From Eutypella sp. D-1 (Eukaryota; Ascomycota; Sordariomycetes; Xylariales; Diatrypaceae), in contig JAJTTP010000007.1 of NCBI GenBank assembly GCA_023313575.1, positions 372,001 through 436,000 on the forward strand: a stretch of DNA of 64,000 bases, in the 5' to 3' direction. Within the stretch, counting starts at the first letter, position 1, and each line of letters opens with the position of its first letter. Position numbers and translations under genes: made by a program. A model generated the notes under the pieces. It saw only the letters and a program-made list of their open reading frames with translations, was not told the DNA's origin and did no database searches. Of this stretch, positions 22,479 through 34,700 are shown in pieces.

Positions 22479-25127
22479 TTAGTCCTCAGTAATGTCACCG
22501 TACTCCCACATGCCAAGCCTCTCACTCTTTGCCTGGCTCTCGACCTCGCGGAGCTTCTTGAGGACCTCGCTAGACGCGGCGCCACGCTCCCACGCCTTCA
22601 GCTTCGTGGGAACCAGGGCGAGGCCGTTAGCCACGATTTCCCGGTTCAGCGAGTCCGCGAACGTGTTGCCGCCGTTTTGCGCGTCGAACAGCGTGATGTA
22701 CGTCAGTCCCTCCTTATTGTCGACGAAGTCGTAGCTGGCGACTAGCCGGCGGCCCTCCGTCGCCTCCGCGATGAACTCGAGCGCATCCTGGAAGTAGTTG
22801 GGCGCCGTGGGGAGCTGGATGAATGATAACGACGCATCGGTGGCCTGCGGCTTCAGCTTCTGGGTGGAGAACTGCTGCTGGTCGAGCGTGCGCAGCTCGG
22901 ACCACGGCTGCTTCTCCGAGTTGCCGTAGTCGATGTAGACGACGTCGGCAACCTTAGCTGTCCGATCGTTCGATCGGATTCGAGCGCGGTACCATTGGCC
23001 GTCTGCACTAAACTTGGCAGCGACGAGGTCACCGGCCTTGGGCGCGTTTGGCAGAGGCTTCTTGTTCTTTGGGTCTATGTGGAACTTCTTGAACTCGCTC
23101 ATCAACGTCTCCAGGGCCGCGGTGCCCGACCCAACTTGCTGGATCTTCAACTTGCCGTTATTATCGATATTCGTTACTACAACTTCGTGGTAGTCCAAGG
23201 ATTTCTTGTCCGTGGGGGCAGACTCGGCCGCCGTGTTCGCAGCCGCAGATTCCTCCTCGCCATCCTCATCTTGTGAAGGGTCCCAATCGTGCCACAAGCC
23301 CTTGCGAGCCTCCTTGGCCCGCTTCTCGGCCGCTAGAAGTTCGTTGGCGTTGCCTGCCTTCTCTGCTGAGTACTGGTGGACCGACGAGAGGCCTTCTTCG
23401 ACCAGGATCTTGGCGAAGCTTTCCCGGCCAATATATAAATCGCCGATGAAACCGCCGACCTTGTCGATGTCATGTATGTCAATCTCACAGTCGCGCTGGT
23501 TGCATCGACGGTTCGCTAGATCGAGAGCCTCCTGTCCAAAAGGCTCCCCCTTCTCTTGCGGTAACCGCGGGGCTCTCGGGGCACGGACACCGGCAAGGAC
23601 CATGGTCAGCTTGACACCTTCCCGGGGAATCAGAATGGTGAATCTTGAGCCGGCCTTGCAGAAATCGACAATTGCGGGAACCTTCTTTTGGCGGGAAAGG
23701 GTCGAAAGCTGGATCTTCGCCTTTTGTACGGACTCGGATACATCAACGTATGACCTGGCCTTGGAGGCCTTTCCAGACCACATGCCCTTCTTCTCTTCCC
23801 TGGCCTTCTCCTGCGCGGCGAGGAGCTCATCGTAATTCGGGGCCCTGTCGGTGTCGTCCTTTCGGTGGCGAATAACTGAAGCCCAGCCGTCCTGAACCAG
23901 CTGGAGGTTGATGTTCTTGCCCTTTTCGGTGATGGTCGCGACGTCTCGGGCCTCAAATCCTTCACTTTCGGGTTTCGAACCATCCACTGCAACCTTCACG
24001 TGCTTACCGATCAGCTTTTTCCGGAGGTATTCCTTGGCTTCGTCCCTGAAAGGTGCCTCGGATGGCTCGCCAGTTCGCGGTCCACGAACGCTGCTGAGAC
24101 TGATTCGCTTCTCAGCACCGTTCTTCGTGCGTACGAAGATGGTGTCGGTCGATACAATCTTCGAAACGATCATATCCGAGGAGGTACTTTCGCCCTTGGC
24201 CACATGGTGCTTGTGGAGCCGCAGCTTGGCAGCCTGGGCCTTCTTCTCGGCAGCCCGAAGAGTAGCCATCTTCTCTCCGAGCAGTGTCGAGTGGAAGTCG
24301 TTGCATCGTGCCAATCCGTCAGCGAGTAGGAACTCCGCGATGCTCCCTCGTGGGTGAATAATAGATGCGATGAGCTGCCCTTGAGGACTAAGTCCAACGA
24401 CTTCGGCCTTAACATCACGCTGTAGCAATCTCGTCTCAACGTATGCCCGTGCTTCGTTGCCATACTCTTCGGCGGGCTGCGTCTGGCCGTTTGACGGGTT
24501 TACTCTCTCAGTTGAGGGGGCACGAATACCGGCCACGAGCGCCAGGACTTGAAGGTGTTTCTTATCCGAGAGCTTGAGGCGCACAAGCATTCGGTCGGCG
24601 CTCAGCACACGCTCAACCACGGCATCGATGGACTTGCCTTTCCATTGGTTCACGAAATCCTGGCCGCCCAAGTTGTTCTGGACTTCGATGACGCCTCCGA
24701 CGCCGGCCCAAAGTCCAAGTCCTTCACTCCTGGCCTGGGCTTCCAGCGAGCGCAGAGTCTCGAGGCGCTGGAGGACCTCTTCGGACTCCTCCTTGCGACC
24801 GGCGTCCTCCCGGACCTTGAGCCATCCAGCCTTTACAGGATCATCCGGGAGTTGGGGACCGTCCTTCAGCTCGGCTATGCCGTACTCGCGTCCGGACGTG
24901 GGGATGGTGTACAAGATGGTGCAGCGCACAGCCTTTCCCACGACAAGGCGTCTCAGGTACTCGCGCGACTGAAATGCGAATGGCTCGTCGCCATCCCTGT
25001 TGAGGCGCGGACCGGTGACGAATGCCAATGAGAGAATGCGCTCCGCATTGGGATTAGACGGACTAGTGAGCACCAGAGTGTCGCCGCTCAAGACGGACTT
25101 GACATTGGCAATGAACGGAGGAGCCAT
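22479..25127 (-). CDS. Tudor-SN / SND1-type protein (staphylococcal nuclease repeats plus Tudor)
   Basis: Multidomain RNA-binding and nuclease-fold protein (Tudor staphylococcal nuclease, SND1/p100). Family members act in RNA decay, stress granules and transcription. It is a single exon of 882 aa, near the usual length. Four SNase-like repeats are visible. The first starts FIANVKSVLSGDTLVLTSP, the second DAVVERVLSADRMLVRLKLS, the third DMIVSKIVSTDTIFVRTKNG and the fourth PAIVDFCKAGSRFTILIPRE; each is followed by an arginine/Gly loop such as VRGPRTGEPSE or VRAPRAPRLP. The Tudor domain follows: GDLVAAKFSADGQWYRARIR with VVYIDYGNSEKQPWSELRTL, including the aromatic-cage Tyr/Phe positions. A partial fifth SNase repeat ends the protein (ESQAKSERLGMWEYGDITED). 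Start MAPPFIANV fits the family. Confidence 0.95.
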   Translation of the reverse strand: MAPPFIANVKSVLSGDTLVLTSPSNPNAERILSLAFVTGPRLNRDGDEPFAFQSREYLRRLVVGKAVRCTILYTIPTSGREYGIAELKDGPQLPDDPVKAGWLKVREDAGRKEESEEVLQRLETLRSLEAQARSEGLGLWAGVGGVIEVQNNLGGQDFVNQWKGKSIDAVVERVLSADRMLVRLKLSDKKHLQVLALVAGIRAPSTERVNPSNGQTQPAEEYGNEARAYVETRLLQRDVKAEVVGLSPQGQLIASIIHPRGSIAEFLLADGLARCNDFHSTLLGEKMATLRAAEKKAQAAKLRLHKHHVAKGESTSSDMIVSKIVSTDTIFVRTKNGAEKRISLSSVRGPRTGEPSEAPFRDEAKEYLRKKLIGKHVKVAVDGSKPESEGFEARDVATITEKGKNINLQLVQDGWASVIRHRKDDTDRAPNYDELLAAQEKAREEKKGMWSGKASKARSYVDVSESVQKAKIQLSTLSRQKKVPAIVDFCKAGSRFTILIPREGVKLTMVLAGVRAPRAPRLPQEKGEPFGQEALDLANRRCNQRDCEIDIHDIDKVGGFIGDLYIGRESFAKILVEEGLSSVHQYSAEKAGNANELLAAEKRAKEARKGLWHDWDPSQDEDGEEESAAANTAAESAPTDKKSLDYHEVVVTNIDNNGKLKIQQVGSGTAALETLMSEFKKFHIDPKNKKPLPNAPKAGDLVAAKFSADGQWYRARIRSNDRTAKVADVVYIDYGNSEKQPWSELRTLDQQQFSTQKLKPQATDASLSFIQLPTAPNYFQDALEFIAEATEGRRLVASYDFVDNKEGLTYITLFDAQNGGNTFADSLNREIVANGLALVPTKLKAWERGAASSEVLKKLREVESQAKSERLGMWEYGDITED

Positions 25128-27069
25128 ATTCGCAGCGCAACAAAAAACTACGGGTGAGATACACGACCGTCGGAGACTTCCTTGGAAATCTGCCTAGAGA
25201 ATTAGTAAAGCAGTATATATAGATAAATAAATTGGTAGCCAGCGTATTCTTCCTGGTTCGCGGATGATAATAGGGCAAGGAAGATATGATACATATATAG
25301 AGCGGAAACTAATGGGGTTCAATATGATTGGTCGTTGGACAATAGGTGGGCACTACCAAATAGGCTCGTAAAGCTTTGGGGTACGTGAAGGAAAGCCCAA
25401 CAATTCCATAGAATACGTTCAGAGCCTCCTAAGCTAGGAGGTTTGATAGTATATCAGATGCTTGAAAGACAAACTGCTGTAGCGTTCTAAACAATACGTG
25501 TGACATGGTGTTGCTGGCAAAAGGGAGCGGGGGGTGTTGGCTGGAAGTCAAGCTATATCCAGGATGCGGTGAAGGCAGGGGTTATATGTGTTAACAAGGT
25601 CTATTAGGGCGAGATAGAAATAAAAAGGACACAATGTATTCATCGGGAAGCGACATGAACTTCTCAGGCCAGAAGCGTTCACTTAAGGCTGCCGGGTGCC
25701 AGGTGGCATGATATCATATCATTGTATGATACTGAAACCCATAGCAGAATGCAAGTGTGGACTGCTATCGTAAGGCTCTCCTCGAGACGGACTGTAGGAG
25801 TTACGAGGCTGTGGTGACAAGAGAAGAGAAATAAAAGAGCATAACCTACCCCTTTCAGGCCTAAAGTAGAAAAAATGCCTTAAAAATAGCTTATCGCAGA
25901 AGGAAACTTGCTATAGGGAGCAATTTTTTAAGAAATTTAGATAAGTAAGTGTTTTAAAGTGTTTACCAAAAGAGAGAAACGTTCAATGAGGAGCTTAAGA
26001 TGTGTCGTGTGTGTGTGTGTGTGTGTCTCGTACGTCTTGCAACTTGAGTGGATATCCACCTAGGCAAGTCCAGTTGTCGTCTGGTAATTGTGTGCAATCC
26101 GATTTTGACAGCTTTCCTCATACTTTGTGGGGAAAGAAACAGTCGAGACCAAAGAGATGGATGTTTTGCAGGTGGCACCGGTCAGTCAGGGCTTGGCAAC
26201 AACTCCTCTAACGTGCTTAATCGAGATAAGGGGCGGGGGCTTATGGGGAAGGAGCTTAATTCAAGGTTGGTAGGTATACATAGCAGAGCTACCTAAGTAG
26301 GTAGTAGCAATGGAGTTGGACAAGAAGTAACCCGGGCATTTCCCTATTAATTTTGAAACATTTCAAAGGCATGCAGGATATCAATGGCACAGAATGATTT
26401 AAGACAATCCGTCCAACTATTAATACGCTTTCCTAACGGTTTTCCTAACGGTCTATCTAGTCTATTAAACTCGGGCTTTCTGAGAACCTTATTTAACCGC
26501 TTATCCTCGAGATACTTACCTTAAGTAGGTCGGTATGTATCATCAGTCCTGTCCGATTAAACGTTATCGGTACCGTACCTTTGGTTAAGCCATCCATTGT
26601 ATTGGGTTTCCTTCAGCGGGGTAGAAATGTAGGTACTCCGTGTAGAAGTATCAAGATGGGCGCCCTCGATCCAAGCCCAGGAGTAAAAGGAGCAGCTCCC
26701 AAATATCGAAAATATTCTTGAACAACCCGGGATCACTAAGATACCTAATCTCCAAGGCTATTGCTAAAGATTCCACCTAACCAAGAACTTGGTATACCAG
26801 CTGCTTAGTAGTAGTCTATTCACACCAGCATATCCCTAGGTATGGAGAATCAATGGCAGCTAAATCTTCGACGTCTGGAGAGCAACGGGATTAAACGACA
26901 TATCTTCAATCACGTTTCATGCAACATATACTTGGGATCGCCCAATCTCACTTTTGTATTGAATATCTGATGTAAGTTTTATCAAACTGAAACAGTCTTG
27001 CTAACTCGCCACAGATCCCGGCGTTTGCCCATGGACCCCTTCAAAACGAGAGGATTCGCATCAAATAGC
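25128..27069. other. Intergenic region between Tudor-SN and Cu/Zn SOD
   Basis: About 1.9 kb without a supported gene, serving as the Tudor-SN upstream region and the SOD 3' side. It contains a (GT)10 microsatellite at 26007-26026. Confidence 0.4.
26007..26026. repeat. (GT)10 microsatellite
   Basis: Perfect dinucleotide run of ten GT units. Confidence 0.9.
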
Positions 27070-28078
27070 TTAGTTGGAGATACCAATGACACCTATAGAG
27101 GCTATTAGTCGGGGCAAGTCAGTCATAGAAAAGGGATATCGGTACGTACCGCAAGCGGGACGGGCACCCGCATTGCCAGTCTTGAGGGATTCCTCGTTGC
27201 CGCCCTTGCCGAGATCATCGGTGCCGGCATGGGTAACTACAGTGCGCTATTGAACTTGTCAATTGGGCCATTCCGAGATGAATATCTTATGTTTTGTGGA
27301 TGTATGCTACTTACGCCGATAACGCTCTGGGGACCGATCAGCTTGACGAGGCTGTCCTGGATCGAGCCCTTGGCGTTGCCCTGGGCATCGGTCGTGATGT
27401 TACCGAGATCACCGACGTGGCGGGTCTCGTCTGACTGGTCACCGTGAGTCTTGTTGTGGGGGTTGACTGGAATCAGTGGTCAGCCAGTGCCTCTCAAATC
27501 CCTCCGCCCATTTCTCTAGCTGCGACGATCCGGGGAAGCTTGACGTACAGTGCGGGCCGGCGGAGGTGCAGCCGTTGGTGTTGTCGCCGAAGGTGTGGAT
27601 GTGGAAGCCACGCTTGGCGTTGGCGTCGTGGCCGGTCAGGTCCCAGCTGATGGTGGTAGGGTCGGACTCGGCAGCCTGCTCGAAGGTAACGGTGCCGGAG
27701 ACCTTAGAGTCACCTCGGAGAACAGCGACTGCAGCATCAGACCATGGTCAGCATTATCCCGACTTCATATACCAACAGAATAAGTGAAAGATGCGCAGAA
27801 CAAGGGGTCGAAAGGAACGCTAGGGGCACCATTTCCACGTGGCGTTGTACCCCTATACAGAAGCTACAAAAGTTACAAGGACCTGGTCGAGGAACCTGAC
27901 TGGCTGGTGTTGCTCTCCTGACCATCAAGGTTGGCCTCAACGGTGACCATCCTTCCGCGAATGGACGCAAATGTGCTCATAGCAAGAACGATAGCGCCCC
28001 TCCAATGCAGGAACGGAAACACAAAATCTAGATGTAGTGGGGTCTGCTGTATTGAAATGACTTACCAGCCTTAACCAT
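27070..28078 (-). CDS. SOD1: Cu/Zn superoxide dismutase
   Basis: Cytosolic antioxidant enzyme (EC 1.15.1.1) turning superoxide into oxygen and peroxide. Five exons on the minus strand: 28066-28078, 27549-27728, 27315-27466, 27150-27246 and 27070-27092. They join in frame to 154 aa, the standard length. All metal ligands are visible: GFHIHTFGD (two His), [13 protein letters not shown] (bridging and zinc His), RHVGDLGN (zinc His and Asp) and [13 protein letters not shown] (copper His). The active-site Arg is in GARPACGVIG, and the disulfide Cys pair sits in NGCTSAG and PACGV. Exon 1 is only 13 nt (MVKA plus one base) and is followed by a 337-nt first intron, long for this genome. C-terminus is GVIGISN. 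Confidence 0.96.
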
Positions 28079-30215
28079 TTTGATTGATTTAGTTGATAAT
28101 TTAAATCGTTGGTTTTGTTATTTTGTTTTTATTTTTTGGCCTTGGATTTTCCTGTTCACGATGGCGGTTTGTCTGGGTGTGTTCAGGAAGAGTGTGTGAG
28201 GAGAAGGGGGCTTTCTATTAAATCCGTAGAAGAGAGGGGAACCTCTGGTGCCAAGCCAAAGCACCCAATACCAGCACAGAAGCTTCCATGCACTTGCCTC
28301 GGAGCGCGAAGAAAACACCGGCCGGGAATACGTAATACAGGGCTTATTGAGTAAGCGCATAGCTCCTGCTTGAAGCATAGCAAAATAACCTCTTTAGAGG
28401 GGGATAGAGTCCGACAGACTGTATTGGTGGTGGGGTTTTGGAGGGGAGTAGGGGGCGGGGGTGAAGGTTTGCTGGTTTGCGACATTGATCGGATATTTGA
28501 CGTTGCCCCACCCTTCCAAGGTTAGCATCCCCCGAGATCGTTCCAAGGCCGGTGCCGTTATAATTAGTACCTAAGGATAGCTTCACGCTTACAAATGATA
28601 TCATCCCCGTTCTTTGAGGGGAAAGAGCTGCTTATTACATAACTGCTTATAAGGGTAGCGCTTGCATCTATCAAGGATCGCCCCTCGGATATAAGTCTCG
28701 GAGCTACCAAATCGCTACCTGTGATCGCAATCATTATGTAAGGACTTCCTCATTACCAACCTTGGAAGTCATGATCCCTACTTAGGTGCCAGCAATATCG
28801 ACAAGAGTGACTTTCACATGAATTCAACACTAAAGCAACCTGTCTATGTGAAGGATGGTGTCCAGGAGCATCTTCAGTCTGTTCAATTGCCAGCATACGG
28901 ACGGCCGTCGTCGTGCAAGGACACAACAGAATAGCACTATGCGTCTTGACATCCAATTAGAGATACCAGCTATATTATGGCTGACACATGTACGGATAGT
29001 AAATAGCAAGGTTGACTATGAAAAACCGGGATGGTTTCCAGTTATTCACCAGGCCAGCCAGGGCTACCTGATGAGGGGCATGCCATATGCTTGATTCGTT
29101 CAAGTCAGTAGTCCTTTGCCGATACTTCCCCCACCCGTGTGGTGAAATAAGGGCATTCTGCATACATGTTTCGCTCCGAGTTAAGTGAGTCGCAAATCTA
29201 TTATATCGAAATCCCATCAACAAAGTCAAGCCCCTTTGCGTAGCGCAGTTTCTGCAGAGTTCCTCGCCAACCTGCTCAGCCTCTGTACTTCCTTACCTTA
29301 AAGTCAGAACGTAACAACAGCTTCACCTGATATTGTCCTTGGGCACGTGTAAGACAGCAGGAAAGGGAAGTCTGCCATGACGGTCCAGAGGCCAGGTCCG
29401 AGGGTCGCCATGCGCTTAAAAACGCGGCCATGAAGTCGGCCTGGTGGATGGGCCGATGGACCAGGTGAAAGTGGAGGTATAAGAGCAGAGTCGGGACGAT
29501 TGAGCGATGCGCTATGATTCCGGGCGAGGCGGGGCCGTGCAGGAGCTCAAGGACATAACTGAATGCGAACAGGAGTAAAGGCTGGTAGCGGGAAACGAGG
29601 GCATCTACCAGATCAAAGAAAACCCACCCCCAGACTTGATTGAGATCTAAAAGACTTGATGGTCCATTTTCGCCATTCTATCCACTCCCTGCCACTTATT
29701 ATCTGATCTTGCCTACTCAAGCAAGGTAACAAGTCGACATCATTGACGGTGGTGGTCCCTCAGAGCGTACGCCTACGCCGGTGTACCGGAAGTCGACTCA
29801 CCCTAATGATTGCTAGCGATTATGTGGGGCCGATGATGGAGTAACGGCGGCACCGGCTCCGTCCCCGGTTCCCGGCACGGGCCGTGGGGACCCTTGCTGA
29901 TCTGCTGATGGCCTCGTAAATCCGACCTGAAATGTCCGACATACAGAAGATGGAAATAAGCCCCTTTTAACTCCATCAGGGGCCTATAAAACCCCCACAA
30001 TATACGCCTGCTAGTTAGGCTGTGACGAGTATAAAGACATGGGACATGGTGCTTTCCTTTATCCTGCCAGCTTTAGCATGATCTATCAATATGGCAATGG
30101 GCATAGACACCTACTTCTATATTTAGGTAAGTTAGCCAGAGTCTTAATTCCATGTGTGATTAAACAGGAAGTCGTATTTACTTTTCATTCGTTGTCTCAG
30201 CCACCTCAGATCAAG
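28079..30215. other. Intergenic region between SOD and the MDR gene (divergent)
   Basis: About 2.1 kb shared upstream region of two divergent genes. The SOD-proximal part is T-rich (28090-28140). Minus-strand open frames at 28118-28604 have no recognisable motif. No gene is supported. Confidence 0.4.
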
Positions 30216-31358
30216 ATGGCAATTCCAGCCCCACACTCCCTTCCAGAAACTTACACCGGATTACGTTTTGACTCACCCTCCTCACCTCCAACCCTTGCGG
30301 AGCTACCGACTCCTATTCCAACTGCTGGTACTGTTGTCGTTAAACCACTATACGCCATCATTGTCCAATATGCCAACCAGATCTTTATGAATGGGAACCC
30401 GAGGGGCTATAGATATCCTCTCCCCTTCGTACCCGGTGGGACGTGTATCGCGCGGATTGCAGCTGTACCACCTGATGCCACGAGCTACAAGCCTGGCCAG
30501 CTTGTGTATGTCGAGCTGATGGTGCGAGCTCGAGACGACCCTAACACCAGGATCCTACGTGGGTTCAATGAGGGTACCACGGAAGGAACACGCAAGTTGT
30601 TACACGGCGAGTGGCGGAACGGGTGCTGGGCTACCTTGGCGGCTGCGCCGATGGAGAGCGTACATGCTCTCAACGAAGACGTGCTGATTGGGCAGCTTGG
30701 ATACCAGTTACAAGACCTCGGCTGCCTCAGCCAGCTCGTCGTGTCGTACGGAGGGCTTTCAGACATCGGTCTGAAGGCTGGTGAAACCATCTTGATCAGT
30801 CCGGCTACGGGATCCTTTGGCAGTGCTGCCGTGAATGTCTCGCTGGCTATGGGAGCTAGAGTGATTGCCATGGGGCGCAACAAGACAGTTCTAGCCGAGC
30901 TCGAGAAGCTTTCAGAAAGGGTAAAGACGGTTGAAATAAGCGGCAGCCTCCAAGAGGACACCGACGCTTTAGCAAAGCTGGGGCCATTTGATGTCTTCTT
31001 TGACATATCTCCACCTACTGCGGGCAAAAGCTCACACATCAACGCGGGGATTGCCACCCTGCGACCAGGGGGTCGGATAAGTCTAATGGGAGGGGTGCGT
31101 GGTAACATCGAACTACCTTACTCCCTGATCACTCACAATGGCCTCACGATCAAAGGGACATTTATGAATACAGCACAGCAGGCTAAGGACTTAATCAAGA
31201 CTGTTGAGAGTGGGGTACTCAAGATTGGCTCTAAGGCGGGCATGAAAGTCATGGGAAAGTTTGGGCTTGAAAACTGGGAGAAGGCATTTGACACGGCGGC
31301 GGCGGAATCAGGACCTGGAAAGAGTGTATACTTTGTACCGAATGGAGATAGTGTCTAA
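30216..31358 (+). CDS. Medium-chain (MDR) alcohol dehydrogenase/quinone-oxidoreductase-like enzyme
   Basis: NAD(P)H-dependent oxidoreductase of the MDR superfamily, single exon. I chose the ATG at 30216 (MAIPAPHSLPETYTG), giving 380 aa; the frame is open further upstream but that part lacks homology-like content. The GroES-like half includes FVPGGTCIARIAAVPPDA and YKPGQLVYVELMV. The nucleotide-binding motif is ISPATGSFGSAAVNVSLAMG, followed by GARVIAMGRN. Late blocks are DVFFDISPP and GGRISLMGG. The usual catalytic-zinc Cys is replaced in VQYANQIFMNG, and no structural four-Cys lobe is present, so it is probably zinc-independent. It is convergent with the PKS, with about 400 bp between their 3' ends. 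A tailoring role on the PKS product is an inference from this position. Confidence 0.87.
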   Translation: MAIPAPHSLPETYTGLRFDSPSSPPTLAELPTPIPTAGTVVVKPLYAIIVQYANQIFMNGNPRGYRYPLPFVPGGTCIARIAAVPPDATSYKPGQLVYVELMVRARDDPNTRILRGFNEGTTEGTRKLLHGEWRNGCWATLAAAPMESVHALNEDVLIGQLGYQLQDLGCLSQLVVSYGGLSDIGLKAGETILISPATGSFGSAAVNVSLAMGARVIAMGRNKTVLAELEKLSERVKTVEISGSLQEDTDALAKLGPFDVFFDISPPTAGKSSHINAGIATLRPGGRISLMGGVRGNIELPYSLITHNGLTIKGTFMNTAQQAKDLIKTVESGVLKIGSKAGMKVMGKFGLENWEKAFDTAAAESGPGKSVYFVPNGDSV

Positions 31359-31760
31359 GCAGCGGTCATCATGTGATAAAAAGGCGAAGGGTGTGTGTTA
31401 GTGGACTAGACTTAACAGCAATGTCTTCGAGAAATGAGCTATGGCTTACGTGGTCCTGGTCATAGCTAGAGGAACGAAGCCACGCTAAAAATAATATCAC
31501 CAAGTATTGTCCAGATTGTTAGTTCTCCTCTACTACCTAAGTATGCATGTGATTGAAAGGAATGAGTTGTAGCATACCCTCGCTCGGAAGGGGCGCTACT
31601 CCATTGCATATAACGGGATGCGTACTAGCTACGAATTAAATCCTATTGGATATCACCCCTGATTTCTTGCAGCAGGCGAGAATGCTCAATGAATTGCAAA
31701 CTCTAGCCATAGCACCCATCGACCCTTCTGGCCGAATGGAACCTAGCTACCCAAATCCCC
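31359..31760. other. Shared 3' region of the convergent MDR and PKS genes
   Basis: Holds the 3' UTRs and terminators of both genes. No other feature seen. Confidence 0.5.
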
Positions 31761-34700
31761 TTACTTCAAGAACCCGATCTCTTTCCAAACATGGATGTAC
31801 TTCCTAACCACCTCCTCGCTCACAGGCCCGACAGCAGCAAGAGTCTTCGAGTGCTCCAGGCTCTTTCTCACATCCAAGACGAGCCCACCGCAAGACATCC
31901 TGAGGTAGTTGCTGTCCAGAAATTCCAGAAGGGTCGAGGCGGGGTTGTTCCGCTGCGGCGCTGCGCGGACACGCTCCACCCACTCCTCGAATGGGATGAG
32001 GTTCGGGATTTGCAGTGCGTCTGCCAGGACTGTGTTCATTTCTCGCCAGGACTGACCTACTGGGTTCTCTATGTGGTAGATAGGATGTGGATCGCAGTCT
32101 GAAAGAACCAGGTCTGACAGCGTTGCGGCTATGTCATTGACGGGTGTCCAATATACTTGGCCGCCTACGTCTGGAAGGGCGTTCAGCGTCTGCGAGGACT
32201 TGATCAAGAACCCGAAGTGTTCCATCGGGTTCCAGTATCCGCTGGTCTTGGAACCAGCGATTTGGCCTAGCCGTACTACCATAGTGCGGAACCTGTTGGG
32301 AAATCTGTGCAAGGTCTCGTCAAGCATCCTTTCGCATCCCCACTTCGCATCGCCGTAGCCGTTTGGTAGCACTGATCCAATTCCTACCCGCTCCTCTGGC
32401 ACTATTGTCTTCTCGTCGCCGCTTCCTAGTCCGTAATGGCCCACGACGCCAATGGAGGATACCATTTGGAAGCTGACCTTAAACCCCTCTGGATGCCGCG
32501 AGACAGCGTCGCGGGCGAGGTCGACCAGGTTGCGCATGACCTTGAATTGTGATTCGAATCCGGGGAGGGCGCGCTTCGCGGACATGGGCCATGCGTTGTG
32601 GATTATGTGGGTGACAGAACTCGCTAAAGCCTCGTAGTCCATTGCCGACAGCCCCAATCGTGTCTTCGAGGTGTCAGTCTGAAGCACGAGGAGCTTGTGT
32701 TTCAGAGTGTCGGGGAACCGGATTCCTTTATCTCTCATGGCTTTCTGCTGACGGGTATAAGGTTCTGTCTTGCTCTCGCGGTTGAGGCAGATGATCGTCT
32801 TCACATCGGGAAGCTGAGCGATATGATAGACGAGGTGACCCCCTAGGCCACCGGTTGCACCCGTTACAAGAACCACGCGCCCGCTTTCACCGGATACACC
32901 AGAGGCCTTCAAATATCCGGGTGCAGCGAAGGCAGCAGTATATCTCTGAATATAATCGTCAATTGCCTTCTTACGGTCTTCGAACCGACGGTTTTCGTGC
33001 TCCATAGGCTTTTGAGTGGCGATGCCCTTGGAAGCGCCTCTTGCAATCTCACCAGCGCCATTGCAAATTGGCTGACTCGCAACTGGTGGTGACAACTGAA
33101 CAGTGCTATCACTAGCAGTTGGATGTCCCATCAACAACAGTTTTAGATCGACCACGGTTGGGCAATCAAGGAACAGTGATTCATGCTGGATGTCAAGCTC
33201 TAGTTCATCCCTTAGCCGACTCACGATAACAAGGGACAGGAGGGAATCCACGCCAGCGTCGGAAAAATTGGTGTCATCTTTGAGGTCTTCCACAGAAACT
33301 CCACTCTCCTCTGACACGACCTGGAGGACACGGTGGAAGTCGACCTTGGCCTCAGGTGTTGTAATACCCGTCGCGCTGCTCCTTGGTGACTCCGACCCAT
33401 CAGTGCTGCCCGACCCAGAGGTAGTGATCGTCGTCGTTTCGATAGCAATAGGGTTGACATCACCTAAAAGTTCCCTCAGATGGCCGACTGTTGGATACTC
33501 GTAGAATAATGCGTTAAAGTCCAGGTCCGTGTCAAGCTCTTCCTTAAAACGGGCTGAGATAGTAAGGCCAAGTAGTGAGTCTACACCAACATCGCCGAAG
33601 TTGGTAGTGTCTGTCAGGTCCGAAACCGCGAACCCGCTTTCTTCGGCTATAATTGACAATGCCATCTCTAACTTAGACGCATTTGACCCCTCCATGGTGG
33701 CTAATAGATGGGTCTGTGGGGAAGGACTCAGAGCAGGTGTTGAAATCGATGGCTGTTTCTTTGGTGTGGCCCGTTGCTTCTGTGACTTGTTGCCGCTTTC
33801 AATCGAAAGGATCACTTTGAGTACGCGGCGTGGGACACCTTGGATCTAAAGGGAATTAGTACGATAACTGAACCCAACGCAATGACGGGGTTACGAACCG
33901 CAATCTGGCCAAAGTACGCAACAACCCGGTCGCCATTCAGAATAACGACATCTCCGTGCCACAACTTATCAGCCCCCTCTTCCATACGAGTGTACGTGAT
34001 ATACTTCTTGTCGAAGTCAATCGGCTCGAATATCTGAAACGAACCCCATCCGTGGTTCATAAACACTTCCACGTCAAGGTCGGTATTGTCGTTACAGTTC
34101 ATGGTAAACCCGCACGACTGTGTTAAGGAATCGATAATGGCGGGGTGAGTATGAAAAGAGCCACCTCGCTTCACGCTGCCAAAGCTAAGGTAGCTCACAG
34201 CTTCTAGGGTATTGCTGTTAAGAACGATCTCGTCGATGGCTCGGTAGTCGTCATGGAATCTTGCTAGTGGCCGAATGGCACGATACACCATCGGGCGGTT
34301 GAAACGTGCCGTGGTTCCAACAGCAATTCCTTCTCGTAGATTCTTAACCTTTCCATTTAGTTGTGCCAGGTTTTCTTGAAGTTCTTGCTGAAGACTTCCA
34401 TCCTTGAAACACACGATACATCGTGCATGCTCCTGAAGCTTTTGCTTACTCTGTAATTCAATTGTTAGTAACTGGTCATGAGCATGTTTAAGTGTAACAT
34501 AGAGAAACACTCACATCAAATGACATGAACTTAATGGCTGCCGATGAAGTTTTCCAATCAACCTCAGCATGTGCCTGAAGGAGCTGCTGAATCGCACCGT
34601 CCCGCAAAATTAGCGCTTTCGATATTGTCATGTCGGAAACATCTACTAGTTTCTCTTCCTGGTTTGGGCGATATTTTTGAAGAAGATAAGTGCCCAAGCT

